The position numbers and the translations under genes are program-made. Source: Clostridia bacterium (lineage in GTDB: Bacteria > Bacillota > Clostridia > Oscillospirales > Acutalibacteraceae). Taken from it: a stretch of DNA of 64,000 bases. A model generated the notes under the pieces. That model made no database searches. It was not told where the DNA came from and saw nothing but the letters and a program-made list of their open reading frames with translations. The DNA is taken from NCBI GenBank assembly GCA_017430965.1, contig JAFRLX010000081.1:1-64000 (forward strand), given 5' to 3'. This document shows positions 32,227 to 42,061 of the stretch, in pieces; position 1 is the first letter of the stretch; the number at the start of each line of letters is the position of its first letter.

Positions 32227-32952
32227 ATGCAAATAGTATTCCTGCTGCCGGTTGCCTTTTTCGGCTTTATTCTGCAAGCGGCATTTATCATGAGTGAAAA
32301 GATGGAGCAATACAAAAAAGCGGTTGTGCTCAAAGGGCTTGCTTCACTGGTGTTTGTAGGCATCGGCATACTCGGTGCGCTGCTTGCAAACTCTGTTGTT
32401 GCCATAGGCGCCCTCAACGCCGCTCACACCAACGGCATTGCGGCAATGCTGATTGCGATTGGCTTGTTCTTCGGGCTTGTCGGGGATGTTTGCCTGAATT
32501 TAAGGCTCGTTTTCCAAAACGGCAAAAAGGTATTTTTGGCAGGTATTGCCGCCTTCTTAATCGGTCATCTTCTCTACCTTGCCGCCATTATCCTGCAAAT
32601 GGATAACCTCTATGCGCTGCTCATCGGCGTCGGTGCCGGTATTGCCTGCGCAGCAGGGCTGCTGGTGTGGATTTTCAAAAACATTACTGCCGAAAAAGTA
32701 TTTAAGATTTTCGGTATCTTCTATGTCGGTGCCGTGGTGGTCATGACAGCGGTAGCAGCGGCGAAACTGATTACCGATTTCAGCTACGGTGCGCTGCTCT
32801 TCTTCATCGGCGCAGTGCTCTTTACCGCCAGTGATGTGGTGCTGATTTTCAACATGTTCTCCGAGCACAAAAAAGCTTGGATGCGCCCGACCAACCTCTC
32901 GCTTTACTATCTCGGACAAATGCTCATAGCCGCAAGTTTATTTGTTGCATAA
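32227..32952 (+). CDS. YhhN/TMEM86 family membrane protein
   Basis: 241 residues, eight predicted membrane helices. Family marks are LVGDVCLNLR, FLIGHLLYL, FFIGAVLFTASDVVLIFNMF and YYLGQMLIAASLF, with the buried acidic residues of GDV and SDV that form the supposed active site. The animal members (TMEM86) hydrolyse the vinyl-ether bond of lysoplasmalogens. Many Clostridia make plasmalogens, so a lysoplasmalogenase is reasonable, but bacterial members are poorly studied. It stands alone with its own promoter and terminator. Confidence 0.8.
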   Translation: MQIVFLLPVAFFGFILQAAFIMSEKMEQYKKAVVLKGLASLVFVGIGILGALLANSVVAIGALNAAHTNGIAAMLIAIGLFFGLVGDVCLNLRLVFQNGKKVFLAGIAAFLIGHLLYLAAIILQMDNLYALLIGVGAGIACAAGLLVWIFKNITAEKVFKIFGIFYVGAVVVMTAVAAAKLITDFSYGALLFFIGAVLFTASDVVLIFNMFSEHKKAWMRPTNLSLYYLGQMLIAASLFVA

Positions 32953-32964
32953 GTATATAATGAT

Positions 32965-33005
32965 AAAAGCAGCCCGTAGGCATCAGCCTTATGGGCTGCT
33001 TTTTT
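32965..33005 (+). terminator. terminator of the YhhN-family gene
   Basis: AAAGCAGCCC (32966-32975) pairs with GGGCTGCTTT (32993-33002), followed by Ts. Confidence 0.85.
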
Positions 33006-33191
33006 CTGCCGCTTTTCATTTTTTTTGCAAACCCGAATACAGGAAGGCAGCGCCACGGTTTTCGACGCAAACAGTTTTTCCTTTCCTTAGCTTTTGTCTT
33101 AATAACCCCTCACAGTCAAAGAAAGCACGCTATCGCATGCGCAGTTCCACACTGAATCATTGTTTCTCATTGGTTCGCCGCTTATCCATAT

Positions 33192-33226
33192 AAAAAACAG
33201 CCCCTGCCGCAAGGACAGGGGCTGTT
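33192..33226 (-). terminator. terminator of the secreted zinc-ribbon-repeat gene
   Basis: AACAGCCCCTG (33197-33207) pairs with 33216-33226; on the minus strand the stem is followed by six Ts. Confidence 0.9.
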
Positions 33227-33237
33227 CCGTTAATCAT

Positions 33238-35616
33238 TTATCTGTCGATAATTTTTGCTTGGATATAATCTTTGACTTCTTGTCTTTCAGTGGGAGATTG
33301 CATAATCTTGTCTGCAATGAAATCTACACTGCGGCTTGCATACATAGCATCATACACCGTAAAGGTTTCACCGGCAAATTGGTAAATAATATACGGTCTT
33401 GCCAAATAGTTGTAGCCCCAATTGTCTTGATTCAAATTGAGCACTACATTGAAGGTTCTCACTTCACCCTGCTCGGTGGTATGCTTGGTAAATCTACCGT
33501 CTTTGACAGAAATGTCATACACATTTGCTCCGCCGATGACAAACTTCTTAATATCCTTCAAGAAATCTTCTCTGGTGTAAACATAACCGAAGTCGACAAT
33601 CTCTGCACCCTTGGGGATGAGCATGGATGCACTGAAGCGCAGCGCCTGTGTATCCATCGGTGCCTTCGGGTCGATTCTCAGGGAAGCGCCGCGGTTAATG
33701 TAGTTGTAACCATCGTCAACACTATTGTAGGTATTGAAAGTAGCGGTGGGAATATCCACAGTGTCGGCTTCAAGTTCTTCCGGTGTGCAGTAGTCGCCCA
33801 TGGTTTTCTCGCCTTGTGCATTAATCACACAGGTAGCGCATTTTCCGCAGCCGCTACGAGAGCATTCGTAGTAAATCATGCCGTCCTTACCATCTTCGGG
33901 TGCGATGGTTTTTTCTACCATGTCGTGCCCTAAGCTGTCAACCGGATCAAACTCTTCTTCACCGCAGATGAAGCAGTAGTGCATATTGTTTCCTGCTTCT
34001 TCACAGGTAGGCTCTTGGTTGGGTTCCCACTCTGACCAGGAATGACCGAAAGCGGGTAAAGTCTGAGTTATAACCTGCTTACAGCGAGAACAGGTGCTGA
34101 ATTTCTCACCATCCTCTGTACAGGTAGCATAGCTTCTGGTGGTCCAGGTCTTAAAGTTGTGCCCTAAAGGCTCGATTTCTTCGGAACGAGTACCGCCGCA
34201 GCGAGAACAGGTGTAGACCTTTTCACCGGCTTCTACGCAACCGGCTGCTTTTTTCACATTGCCGTTGTTCCAAATGTGCTCAAGTGCACCGGTGTAGTTG
34301 TCTTTGTAAGTTGCATCGCAGTTTTGGCAGGTATACAGTGTGTAACCCTGCTGCTCGCATGTGGGAGCTACCACTTGGCTGACATAGCTGTGACCCTTGG
34401 CTTCAAGCTCTGTTGTATATGTATGGTCACAACGGATGCAGGAATAGGTCACAGTGCCCTTTTCGGTACAAGTGGGTTCTTTGGTGACTGCATAGGTGTA
34501 GGAATGCCCTAATGCCGAGCCTTCATCCGTAACAGTTTTTTCTACACCGCAGGTGCAGACCGCTGTCTTGGTACCATCTTTAGTACAGGTTGCATTCTTA
34601 TCCGAAGTGTAGGTTAAGAATTGGTGTGCTTCCTGCTTGAAGTTCGGTCTGAAAGTGGTGTCCTTGGTTAAGCGCAAATCATTCGGGGTCCAACCCAAGA
34701 AAGTATAGTGGTTGGAACGGTCGCTCGCCTTTTGTAAATCAGCAGGCTTCGGAATGGTCTGACCTGATTTCAACTCTCCGGAGCTGATAACAGCACCGGC
34801 TTCATCCAAAAATTCATATGTATAGGTCGCATTCACAAGTGTAATTGTCACACTCTCGGAAAGGACATCATACTGCGCATTAATTTTCACCGTTGAATTC
34901 GAACCGTCTGCCGAATTGGCTTCGGGACCGATTGTCAAAACGCCATCCGTAATCTGTACACCGGTATGGAAAGTTTCAAAAGAAAGGCTTGGGTCCTCAT
35001 ACCAACGCGTGCCGTATTGGTCAACCAGCTCGGCAGCAACGCCGCAGGAGAATACCGGATCACCGGTACGCGGAATAGTAACAGTTGCAGGCGGCTTCTG
35101 GGTGAAGGAGCACTGACTGATAGCCGGATAATTGCTTCCCGCAACACTGACTTCCATTGTCTTGCGCTCATGGGCAAACAGGTTACCGCCTTCTAATGTG
35201 CGGTTGCTTGTGTCATTAATTACATAGATGCCGTTTACGATAAGCTTAAACTTACCTTCCCATTTTCTCCAACCACCGGCATCAAAGTGAATCATCAAAG
35301 ATACTTTAGTGGGGAACTTGTTAGTGGTCGCACTGTAAGTATAAGTGGTTTTACTTTGGATATAGCCATAATCCAATTCAGTCGTGTAAAGCTGTTCCTC
35401 GCCTCCCGTGCCGTTGTTCGGCTTACCGTAAAGGGTAATCACCGGGTGCTCATTATCGTTACAATCGGCTTCATTTTCGGTAATGAGCTGGAACTCGTAG
35501 GTATAAGTAGTTCTGGTTGCCGCATTGGCAGCCGGAGCAGCAAATACCCAGCATGAAAGAAGCATCACAGCACAAAGAAACACGCTGATGCTTTTTTTCA
35601 ATAAAGAATGGTTCAT
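33238..35616 (-). CDS. secreted protein with InlB-like segment and zinc-ribbon-like repeats
   Basis: 792 residues from the ATG at 35616, set by AGGAGG 7 bases upstream; a signal peptide (LLKKSISVFLCAVMLLSCWV, cut after NAA) starts there. Residues about 32-170 form a beta domain (TYTYEFQLITENE) that may be PLAT-like. A short Ig-like part and an InlB B-repeat-like segment (YTYEFLDEAGAVISSGE, GWTP) follow. Then six or seven repeats of about 40 residues, each PTCTEKGTVTYSCIRCDHTY-like and closing with GH (Cys-x8-Cys-x2-Cys), up to about residue 590. The last 190 residues are a beta domain that I do not recognise. Unlike the three LRR proteins it lacks the double Fn3 tail. Likely surface or secreted binding protein. 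Confidence 0.8.
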   Translation of the reverse strand: MNHSLLKKSISVFLCAVMLLSCWVFAAPAANAATRTTYTYEFQLITENEADCNDNEHPVITLYGKPNNGTGGEEQLYTTELDYGYIQSKTTYTYSATTNKFPTKVSLMIHFDAGGWRKWEGKFKLIVNGIYVINDTSNRTLEGGNLFAHERKTMEVSVAGSNYPAISQCSFTQKPPATVTIPRTGDPVFSCGVAAELVDQYGTRWYEDPSLSFETFHTGVQITDGVLTIGPEANSADGSNSTVKINAQYDVLSESVTITLVNATYTYEFLDEAGAVISSGELKSGQTIPKPADLQKASDRSNHYTFLGWTPNDLRLTKDTTFRPNFKQEAHQFLTYTSDKNATCTKDGTKTAVCTCGVEKTVTDEGSALGHSYTYAVTKEPTCTEKGTVTYSCIRCDHTYTTELEAKGHSYVSQVVAPTCEQQGYTLYTCQNCDATYKDNYTGALEHIWNNGNVKKAAGCVEAGEKVYTCSRCGGTRSEEIEPLGHNFKTWTTRSYATCTEDGEKFSTCSRCKQVITQTLPAFGHSWSEWEPNQEPTCEEAGNNMHYCFICGEEEFDPVDSLGHDMVEKTIAPEDGKDGMIYYECSRSGCGKCATCVINAQGEKTMGDYCTPEELEADTVDIPTATFNTYNSVDDGYNYINRGASLRIDPKAPMDTQALRFSASMLIPKGAEIVDFGYVYTREDFLKDIKKFVIGGANVYDISVKDGRFTKHTTEQGEVRTFNVVLNLNQDNWGYNYLARPYIIYQFAGETFTVYDAMYASRSVDFIADKIMQSPTERQEVKDYIQAKIIDR

Positions 35617-35874
35617 ACAATTACCTCCTAATAGAGTTACTAAAATAACTATTAGTTTATTTCGCATACACACATATATTTTATTATAATTAGCAAGAAA
35701 ATTCCATCGTAATTCTGATAAAATTTTAGGTGATTTTATGTACAAAATGTATAAATATTGTTAAAAAATACCACGAATAATCATAAATAATTAATAAACT
35801 TAGTTAATTTATAGTTATATTTTATCACTTTTATGAACCGCTCTTTTCCATTGGCATGCATTCCCTTTGTGCGC

Positions 35875-35931
35875 AAAAAAGCTCCGCTTCGGCACATCCT
35901 CAATAGAGGATGCCCCCTTCTGCGGAGCTTT
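35875..35931 (-). terminator. terminator of the first HD-GYP gene
   Basis: AAAGCTCCGC (35878-35887) pairs with GCGGAGCTTT (35922-35931), with an inner GCATCCTC/GAGGATG hairpin; on the minus strand a run of six Ts follows. The adjoining 35640-35870 is AT-rich leader DNA of the next gene. Confidence 0.85.
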
Positions 35932-35944
35932 CATTGATAAAAAA

Positions 35945-37273
35945 TTATTCTTGGTTTTTATGAATGTTATTAATATCCTCCGTAGTGCCGCCGCCGACAT
36001 CATCTTCCGCGCGGAATTCGCCCTTCTCCGCCAAGCGCAGGAAAGCATCAACCACATCTTCCGTCAGCTGTGTGCCGGAAGCGTCCCGAATAATGTTCAC
36101 GGCTTTTTCATAGTTCATGCGCTTTCTGTAGGGGCGGTCCGAATACATGGCATCAAAGGTGTCGGCAACCGCAATAATCTGCGCCACGCGCGGAATTTCT
36201 TCCCCTTTAAGCCCGTTCGGATAGCCTTTTCCATCCGGTCGCTCATGGTGCGCTTCGGCACCGACAACGATTTCCGGCATCAGGCTGATGCTTTGCAGCA
36301 CATCATGGCCGCGCACCGTGTGAGATTTAATGAGATCAAACTCTTCATCCGTCAATTTTCCGGGTTTATTGAGCACCTGGTCGGGAATGCTCACCTTGCC
36401 GATATCATGCATCAAAGCAATATTATAGTACTGCTCAACCGTATCCTCATCATAACCCAGCTCTTTGGCGAGCATCGCCGTGTATTTTGCCACGCGCGCG
36501 GAATGACCTTGGGTGTATGAATCCTTCATATCGATAACCTTTGCGAAGGATTCGATAATCTCTCTGATAAGCTGCTTGTCGCGCTGCTGCTGCTCGCGCA
36601 GTCTGTCAAGCTCCTCAGCTTTGTGCTGGTCAATCTGCATCTTTGAGCCGACCACAACACATGCTACTAAGAACACAAGAGAAATTGCGACAATCAACAG
36701 CACATAGTTGCGCGTATAGTGGACAATTTCATCCATAGAAATGTCTGCGCCGGCATAAGCAACGCATTCGCCTTTGGAGTTATAAATCGGTTCATACTTT
36801 GTCAGCAGCCAACCGAACGAATCGTTGCTCTCAATAATGTCAATCGGCTTGCCAGCCAAAAGGTTGGGCAGCAGCGGCATAAACGATTCATCAAACTCCT
36901 GCACATCGCCGAGATTGCCCGGTTCTTCAGGGTCTGTATCAAACACAACGTAACAGCCGTCTTTTTTAATTTGGTAAATATATAAATATTTTAAATGGGG
37001 TGTGTTATTCAGTATGTCCTTCAGTCTTTCAAATGTTTGAGCGTAGGCGGCATCTTTGCCGTTTTCAAGCCATCCGTCCACAAGCGCGGGGTCGATATCC
37101 TGTGCTGCCAATTTGGCAGCGCCGATAACGGTTTCTTCGCGGTCTTTGCGAATCTGCGAGCTCAAAACGCTCACACCGGTCACGGTGATTGCAGTCGCCA
37201 TCACCACGGCAAGTGTCACCCAAATAATCAATAGGCGCCGATGCCCTCCGCGGCGTTTTTTTCCTTTTTCCAT
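35945..37273 (-). CDS. membrane sensor HD-GYP phosphodiesterase
   Basis: 442 residues from the ATG at 37273 (GGAG 8 bases upstream). Two membrane helices near residues 12-35 and 188-210 enclose an extracytoplasmic sensor of about 150 residues resembling dCache/PAS-like domains (YLYIYQIKKDGCYVVFDTD, YEPIYNSKGECVAYAGADIS). A coiled coil leads to an HD-GYP domain: HSARVAKYTAML, HDIGKVSIPD (about 289), HHERPDGKGYPNGL (about 349) and VADTFDAM. HD-GYP enzymes degrade cyclic di-GMP to GMP or pGpG; all metal and GYP residues are present. Own promoter at 37310-37338. Confidence 0.9.
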   Translation of the reverse strand: MEKGKKRRGGHRRLLIIWVTLAVVMATAITVTGVSVLSSQIRKDREETVIGAAKLAAQDIDPALVDGWLENGKDAAYAQTFERLKDILNNTPHLKYLYIYQIKKDGCYVVFDTDPEEPGNLGDVQEFDESFMPLLPNLLAGKPIDIIESNDSFGWLLTKYEPIYNSKGECVAYAGADISMDEIVHYTRNYVLLIVAISLVFLVACVVVGSKMQIDQHKAEELDRLREQQQRDKQLIREIIESFAKVIDMKDSYTQGHSARVAKYTAMLAKELGYDEDTVEQYYNIALMHDIGKVSIPDQVLNKPGKLTDEEFDLIKSHTVRGHDVLQSISLMPEIVVGAEAHHERPDGKGYPNGLKGEEIPRVAQIIAVADTFDAMYSDRPYRKRMNYEKAVNIIRDASGTQLTEDVVDAFLRLAEKGEFRAEDDVGGGTTEDINNIHKNQE

Positions 37274-37309
37274 TGACTTGTCTCCATAAATTATCATATT
37301 ATTATTTAT

Positions 37310-37338
37310 ATTATAGAACATTTTTCCCCCGCCGTCAA
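37310..37338 (-). promoter_or_regulatory. sigma-A promoter of the first HD-GYP gene
   Basis: On the minus strand TTGACG (37338-37333), 17 bases, TATAAT (37315-37310). Confidence 0.8.
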
Positions 37339-37474
37339 TGCATAAACCGACATGCTTATCCCTGCACCGGTTCAACGGTGCTTTCAGCACAGTTTTACTG
37401 TGGGGCGCATTGACCTTGACAAAGTGACCGGCGTGGAATGGGATTTAAGAGTAAAGCACAGAACCTTTACAGTT

Positions 37475-37513
37475 AAAAACGCTGCTTGTGAACTATCACA
37501 AACAGCGCTTTTT
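37475..37513 (-). terminator. terminator of the MFS transporter gene
   Basis: AAAAACGCTG and CAGCGCTTTTT form the outer stem and TTGTGA/TCACAA the inner one (37475-37513), 24 bases past the transporter stop, with a T run on the minus strand. Confidence 0.85.
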
Positions 37514-37537
37514 GATTCTATTCTTTGTTTTCGCTTT

Positions 37538-38926
37538 TTAATCGGCTTCTTCCGACTTTTCCACACTGAAGCCTTTCTTAATTAAGAAAAACAGCGGAAT
37601 GAAAACGAAAACGGAAACGATGGCGGCATAGAGAAACATGCTCTTTGAGGGCACCACGGTGCTGATACCGAACTCATTTTGATAGGTGATATTGGAATTG
37701 CGGCAAGCCAAATCGCCGAGGTACGGACCGACCACCATCGGTATCATAACCACAAATATCATTCTCACACCCTGGAACAAGCCCGCCTTCCCTTTCGGGA
37801 TGAAATCTTTAATGGATGCATTAAACTGTATGGTTAAAATGAGGTAACCCAAAACAGCAGGCGCAATCCCGATGAGAAGAATATGAATATCTGTAGAGGT
37901 GGACACAACAAATAAGCCGATGCAGGAAAGAATGGCTGCACAGATAATGCAAAGAGACTTATTGCGCTTGGAAAGTTTAATGAGCACAATAACACCTGCC
38001 AAAAGCAAAACGGCAACAATCGCTGCGGTGATGATAACACTTGTCGAAATCATTTCTTTGCCGCCGTTTTCAGGAATAATCACATACTGTAAATAAACCA
38101 AAAGATAGGGGAAGAAAACCTGAAACGCAATCGTTGTGAAACCGATGCAAAGGAAAGTCAGGTAAAGGCGCGCGTTTTCTTTGATAGAAGAAATGCGAAA
38201 GCCATAGAACAGGTCTGCCCAATAACCGGAAGAATCGGCAGTTTTTTGCACCCGCACTTCGGGCTCTTTAATCAAAAACAACCCTGCAATACCGCAGATG
38301 GAAACGACAACGCCGACAATGATAAAAAAGTTCACATAGCTGACTGCACCCGACTGCGCAAAACTGCCAACGCCCATCACGACACCGGCAGAGAGAAAAG
38401 TAATGACAGTTAAAACGGTTTCCAACAGCGGTCTTACCTTCGGGGTTGTAATATCCGTCACCCACGCGTTGAACGCCGCATCATTACTCATGGAGCCCAT
38501 AATTGTCATAATGATATCCATAATAATGACCGCCCAAACAGTGGTTGCCAAAATTTTTACATTGTCCGACAAGTGGAACAGCGCCGCAACATTCTCTTTT
38601 GTAATAAAGCCGAACATTGCCGTGATAATACCCCAGATGATATAGCCGACAGCAATGAATGTTTTGCGGTTTCTGAGCTTGTCGCTCAATGTCCCCATCA
38701 AAAAGGTAGTCAGCACCGCCGCAATAGCGGAAAGCGCCACCATGCGGCTGATTGCCGTGGTAGGTGCCATCACGCCTGCCTGCACTGCCTGCGATGTGTT
38801 TGCATAGACGGAATTATACATAAAGGTGTTGAAATACATGTTTTCAACATTCCACGCAACACCGCCCATAAAGCTGAACAGGCAAATGGTCAACCAATTC
38901 ACTTTTGATAATTTTTCTCTTGCCAT
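37538..38926 (-). CDS. major facilitator superfamily transporter
   Basis: 462 residues from the ATG at 38926 (GGGAG 10 bases upstream). About twelve membrane helices. The region after helix 2 reads FLMGTLSDKLRNRKTFIAVG, the MFS motif A. The sequence GGVAWNVENMYFNTFMYNSV at the start resembles the glycoside/SLC45-like branch seen in Clostridia, for which sugar uptake is supposed but unproved. It stands alone with its own promoter (38984-39012) and terminator. Substrate unknown. Confidence 0.8.
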   Translation of the reverse strand: MAREKLSKVNWLTICLFSFMGGVAWNVENMYFNTFMYNSVYANTSQAVQAGVMAPTTAISRMVALSAIAAVLTTFLMGTLSDKLRNRKTFIAVGYIIWGIITAMFGFITKENVAALFHLSDNVKILATTVWAVIIMDIIMTIMGSMSNDAAFNAWVTDITTPKVRPLLETVLTVITFLSAGVVMGVGSFAQSGAVSYVNFFIIVGVVVSICGIAGLFLIKEPEVRVQKTADSSGYWADLFYGFRISSIKENARLYLTFLCIGFTTIAFQVFFPYLLVYLQYVIIPENGGKEMISTSVIITAAIVAVLLLAGVIVLIKLSKRNKSLCIICAAILSCIGLFVVSTSTDIHILLIGIAPAVLGYLILTIQFNASIKDFIPKGKAGLFQGVRMIFVVMIPMVVGPYLGDLACRNSNITYQNEFGISTVVPSKSMFLYAAIVSVFVFIPLFFLIKKGFSVEKSEEAD

Positions 38927-38983
38927 AATACCACACTCCCGCAAGTGTAACGAATACCAAAGCTCTGCTTCACGAATACATTC

Positions 38984-39012
38984 ATTATACCATTCTATGC
39001 GCTCAAATTCAA
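38984..39012 (-). promoter_or_regulatory. sigma-A promoter of the MFS gene
   Basis: On the minus strand TTGAAT (39012-39007), 17 bases, TATAAT (38989-38984). The rest of 38927-39280 holds only this promoter and a GAGGAGC/GCTCCTC hairpin near 39174-39198. Confidence 0.8.
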
Positions 39013-39280
39013 TGAAAGCTTACAACACTGCAGCGGAAAAATGAACGCAAACGAATGTTAAAATAGCACATTTTTTGTAAAAAACGGTAAAACCGAGAGA
39101 CAGATTAGACTTTAAATACACTTTTCATGGCGAAACCCAACCCGCTGAAAAAACAGTTATCAGCAATGTGAAAGAGGAGCCGTGAACACACAGCTCCTCG
39201 CTTTGTTTGAACCGCATTTAAGGCTAAACGCGTGGTAATTCCTATTTACCTTTTATTGCTTTTCTCTTTTCTTTAAAACA

Positions 39281-40132
39281 TTAAATTGTTTCTAACGGAA
39301 CTGCGCAGCTTGGCGCCTTGAACTGCTGTGAAAGAGCTTGCATATCCTCTGCAGAAATAGGCGCAAACACATTTTGCATGTTGTGCTTTAAGTGCTCAAC
39401 ATCCGCAGTTTTAAAGATTGTGATGATGTTTCGGCTTTGAATCACAAAGGAGAGTAAGAGCGAGTCAGGTGTTTTCTGCTCTTTGCGTGCGGTTTCCACC
39501 ACCAGCGGATGATCTATCAGCTCTTTTCTCATTGCCGCATTGTGCCCGATGGGAGAATATGCCATCACCGCCACATCATGCGCATTGCACCATGGTATCA
39601 AATCATACTCTGCACCGCGTGAGCGCAGGTTATAAAGGATTTGATTGCAAAAGCACTTCTCACCGTTTTTGCAGCGAAAAAGGGCTTTCATATCATGAAT
39701 GTCAAAATTGGAAACGCCCCAGTGGCGAATGAGTCCCTTTTCCACCAGCGCCTCCATTTGGTTGACCATGTTTTGCAAATCCACACTACTGTCCCAATGC
39801 AGCAAATATAAATCAATAACATTCACGCCCAGGCGCGCAAGTGACTGCCGGCAGCAGGCTTCATAGCGATTTTCTTTAGCGTTTTCGGGGAGGATTTTAT
39901 CCACTATAAAGAGCTTTTCCCGCTCATAATCCTTCAAAACAGTTCCGATAAAGCGCTCGCTGTTGCCGTAGCCGTAGAGCTCCGCCGTGTCAATGAGTGT
40001 CATCCCAAAATCATCAATAGCGCTTTTGAAGGCGCGCGTTTCGGCAGCCGCTTTGTGCGCATCATCCCCCAAGCGATAGGTGCCGATGCCGATGAAGGGC
40101 AAACTTTCTCCTCTGTGTTTTAAATATTCCAT
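39281..40132 (-). CDS. aldo/keto reductase
   Basis: 283 residues from the ATG at 40132, where the family's usual start begins (SLPFIGIGTYRLGDD). The catalytic tetrad is complete: Asp48 and Tyr53 in LIDTAELYGYG, Lys79 in IVDKILPEN, His112 in LLHWDSS. RHWGVSNFDIHDM and the cofactor-binding SFVIQSRNIITIFKT follow. It would reduce carbonyls with NAD(P)H; the substrate cannot be said. The ribosome binding site is weak (CAGG). The upstream frame extends to 40360 but crosses a hairpin repeat and is not coding. Confidence 0.9.
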   Translation of the reverse strand: MEYLKHRGESLPFIGIGTYRLGDDAHKAAAETRAFKSAIDDFGMTLIDTAELYGYGNSERFIGTVLKDYEREKLFIVDKILPENAKENRYEACCRQSLARLGVNVIDLYLLHWDSSVDLQNMVNQMEALVEKGLIRHWGVSNFDIHDMKALFRCKNGEKCFCNQILYNLRSRGAEYDLIPWCNAHDVAVMAYSPIGHNAAMRKELIDHPLVVETARKEQKTPDSLLLSFVIQSRNIITIFKTADVEHLKHNMQNVFAPISAEDMQALSQQFKAPSCAVPLETI

Positions 40133-40256
40133 ATGATACCTGCTTTCGCGAAAATAGTTTCGATTGGTATTGACTGATTTTATTATACCAATGCTCAATG
40201 ATGAAGTCAACAAAAGCGGTTTACCGCCCCCCGTTGCACCGCAAAACATCATTCCG

Positions 40257-40295
40257 CCACAGTAAAAGACCGCCGAAGGCGGTCTTTTACTGTGG
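40257..40295. terminator. 18-base perfect hairpin after the second HD-GYP gene
   Basis: CCACAGTAAAAGACCGCC (40257-40274) pairs perfectly with 40278-40295 around GAA. The inner AGACCGCC/GGCGGTCT core recurs at 57831-57850 and a CACAG..ACTGTGG fragment near 37387-37400, so it may be a dispersed element used as a terminator. Confidence 0.7.
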
Positions 40296-40369
40296 TTGCG
40301 AAATAAACGAAGTCGGGCAAGCCCGAATGAGTCTATCGTGCAAACCGGAATTCCTTTCAATAAAAGCGT

Positions 40370-41737
40370 TTAAGAATTTGGCTGCGCCAGTTTTCCGCTT
40401 TTGAGTAACCCGAGCATAATATCTGCAATGGCAGGGTCAAATTGTTGGCCTTTATTGTTTTCTATTTCGCTTATGATTTCTTCTTGCGACAGGTGCTTTC
40501 TGTAAACGCGGTTTGTGTTCATAGCGTCATACGAATCTGCCACACAAATCATGCGCGCAATCAGCGGAATATCTTCGCCTGCTTTCCCTTCCGGATAACC
40601 CTTGCCGTCATAGCGCTCGTGGTGGTAAAGAGCGCCTTCACCAACATCCTCAAGGCTTTTGAAGCTGCTTAAAATTTCACCGCCGCGCACCGTGTGAGAC
40701 TTGATGATTTCATATTCTTCATCCGTCAACCTGCCGGGTTTGCCGAGAATGTGGTCGGGAACACCGATTTTTCCGCAATCGTGCAAAAGGGCAATATAAT
40801 AAATGCGGTCAAGTTCTTCTCCCTCATAGCCCATTACCTCGGCAATGCGCTTTGTGTAAACGGCCACCCTTTTGGAGTGACCGTTGGTATACGGGTCCTT
40901 GGCATCAATGAAACCCGTAAAGGTTTCAATCGATTCATTGATAATCTCGTTATCCCTGCGATGGCGTTCGTTATACTTTTTAATTTGTATGGAAGTAATA
41001 ATAAAAATAATTAAGGCAACCAGCCAAATGAGCAGGCACACGGCAGCAACCCAAAACAGCGGTTCACTGCTCAACAAACGGTGGAAAGTGTAGTCAATCT
41101 CAATGGTTGCCTGGTTGAAGTTTTCCTCCATCGGCACATACAGAATGAAACCGGGAACAGTCCCTTCGCGCGGTTCGATGGGGATTTCCAATGCGTTTGC
41201 GCTCGAGCTGGGGGTATAGATTAAATAGTCGCCTTTTTTCATTTTAATGAGCGATTCCCCATCCACAGTGTAGGTCTCAAGCGCATCATAGTCTTCGGCT
41301 TTAAACTCGCGCAAATCCGGTATATCGGCAACCTGCTCGCCGCCTTTCCTGATTTGGTGGACTTCCAAAGAGCCGTTCCAGGCAGATGACAAATACACTT
41401 CCTGCCCGAAAGTCAGTTTAAAAGTGAAATCGGAAACTTCATCCTTAGTATGATTGGAAACCGTGAAATCATAGGTAAAGGCTTGGTAATTGTTTTCGGT
41501 TAAGCCTTCATTGTTGAAATCAAAAATCTTTCCCCAGGTGCTGCTGCGCGGAACAGCCGTAACGGCAATACCGCTATCATCGGTCGATTCGGAAAAGAGA
41601 GTGTTGCTCTCAATCGTTTGCCGGTGCACCTTTTTGTTGTAAAGGTTGGTTTTGAGGCAGACTGCCGCAAACAGCGCAATCATGATAAGCAGTGTTGCGC
41701 CAAAAGCGATAATCGCTTTCTTGTTGTTTTTTGTCAT
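40370..41737 (-). CDS. membrane sensor HD-GYP phosphodiesterase, second copy
   Basis: 455 residues from the ATG at 41737 (AAAGGC upstream). A helix at about 8-28, an extracytoplasmic region of about 190 residues, a second helix near 213-235, then HD-GYP: HSKRVAVYTKRIAEVMG, HDCGKIGVPD (about 319), YHHERYDGKGYPEG (about 379), VADSYDAMNTNR. The outer domain is beta-rich (YQAFTYDFTVSNHTKDEVSDF) and unlike the sensor of the HD-GYP protein at 35945-37273; it resembles a carbohydrate-binding-like fold with an immunoglobulin-type strand order, which is only a guess. It should also break down cyclic di-GMP. Promoter at 41847-41875. Confidence 0.88.
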   Translation of the reverse strand: MTKNNKKAIIAFGATLLIMIALFAAVCLKTNLYNKKVHRQTIESNTLFSESTDDSGIAVTAVPRSSTWGKIFDFNNEGLTENNYQAFTYDFTVSNHTKDEVSDFTFKLTFGQEVYLSSAWNGSLEVHQIRKGGEQVADIPDLREFKAEDYDALETYTVDGESLIKMKKGDYLIYTPSSSANALEIPIEPREGTVPGFILYVPMEENFNQATIEIDYTFHRLLSSEPLFWVAAVCLLIWLVALIIFIITSIQIKKYNERHRRDNEIINESIETFTGFIDAKDPYTNGHSKRVAVYTKRIAEVMGYEGEELDRIYYIALLHDCGKIGVPDHILGKPGRLTDEEYEIIKSHTVRGGEILSSFKSLEDVGEGALYHHERYDGKGYPEGKAGEDIPLIARMICVADSYDAMNTNRVYRKHLSQEEIISEIENNKGQQFDPAIADIMLGLLKSGKLAQPNS

Positions 41738-41846
41738 TGTGGTTTTGCCTTTCGAGAGTCTTTGCGTAGGCACTACAGTCCATTCAACCAAATGCGCTAA
41801 AATCGCATTAAAGCAAGGTTTGAATTGCAACCGCATTGCCTGTTAT

Positions 41847-41875
41847 ATTTTATCACATTGGTGCTTTTCGTGCAA
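41847..41875 (-). promoter_or_regulatory. sigma-A promoter of the second HD-GYP gene
   Basis: On the minus strand TTGCAC (41875-41870), 17 bases, TAAAAT (41852-41847). Beyond it, 41880-42061 shows only weak hairpins. Confidence 0.65.
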
Positions 41876-42061
41876 TACGCGGGAGCAGAAATCTGCCGAA
41901 CAACACAGCTGCGGTTTATCTATTGACATTATGGATGAAATGAAGTAAACATTGCTTCATCGGCAGTGAAATTACACTTCTTTTTGCCGATGCAAAAAGC
42001 GCGCAGCATAGGGATTGAGCAGCTTATAAAATGCTGCCGTTCTTGATGCGGGTAGAAAAAA

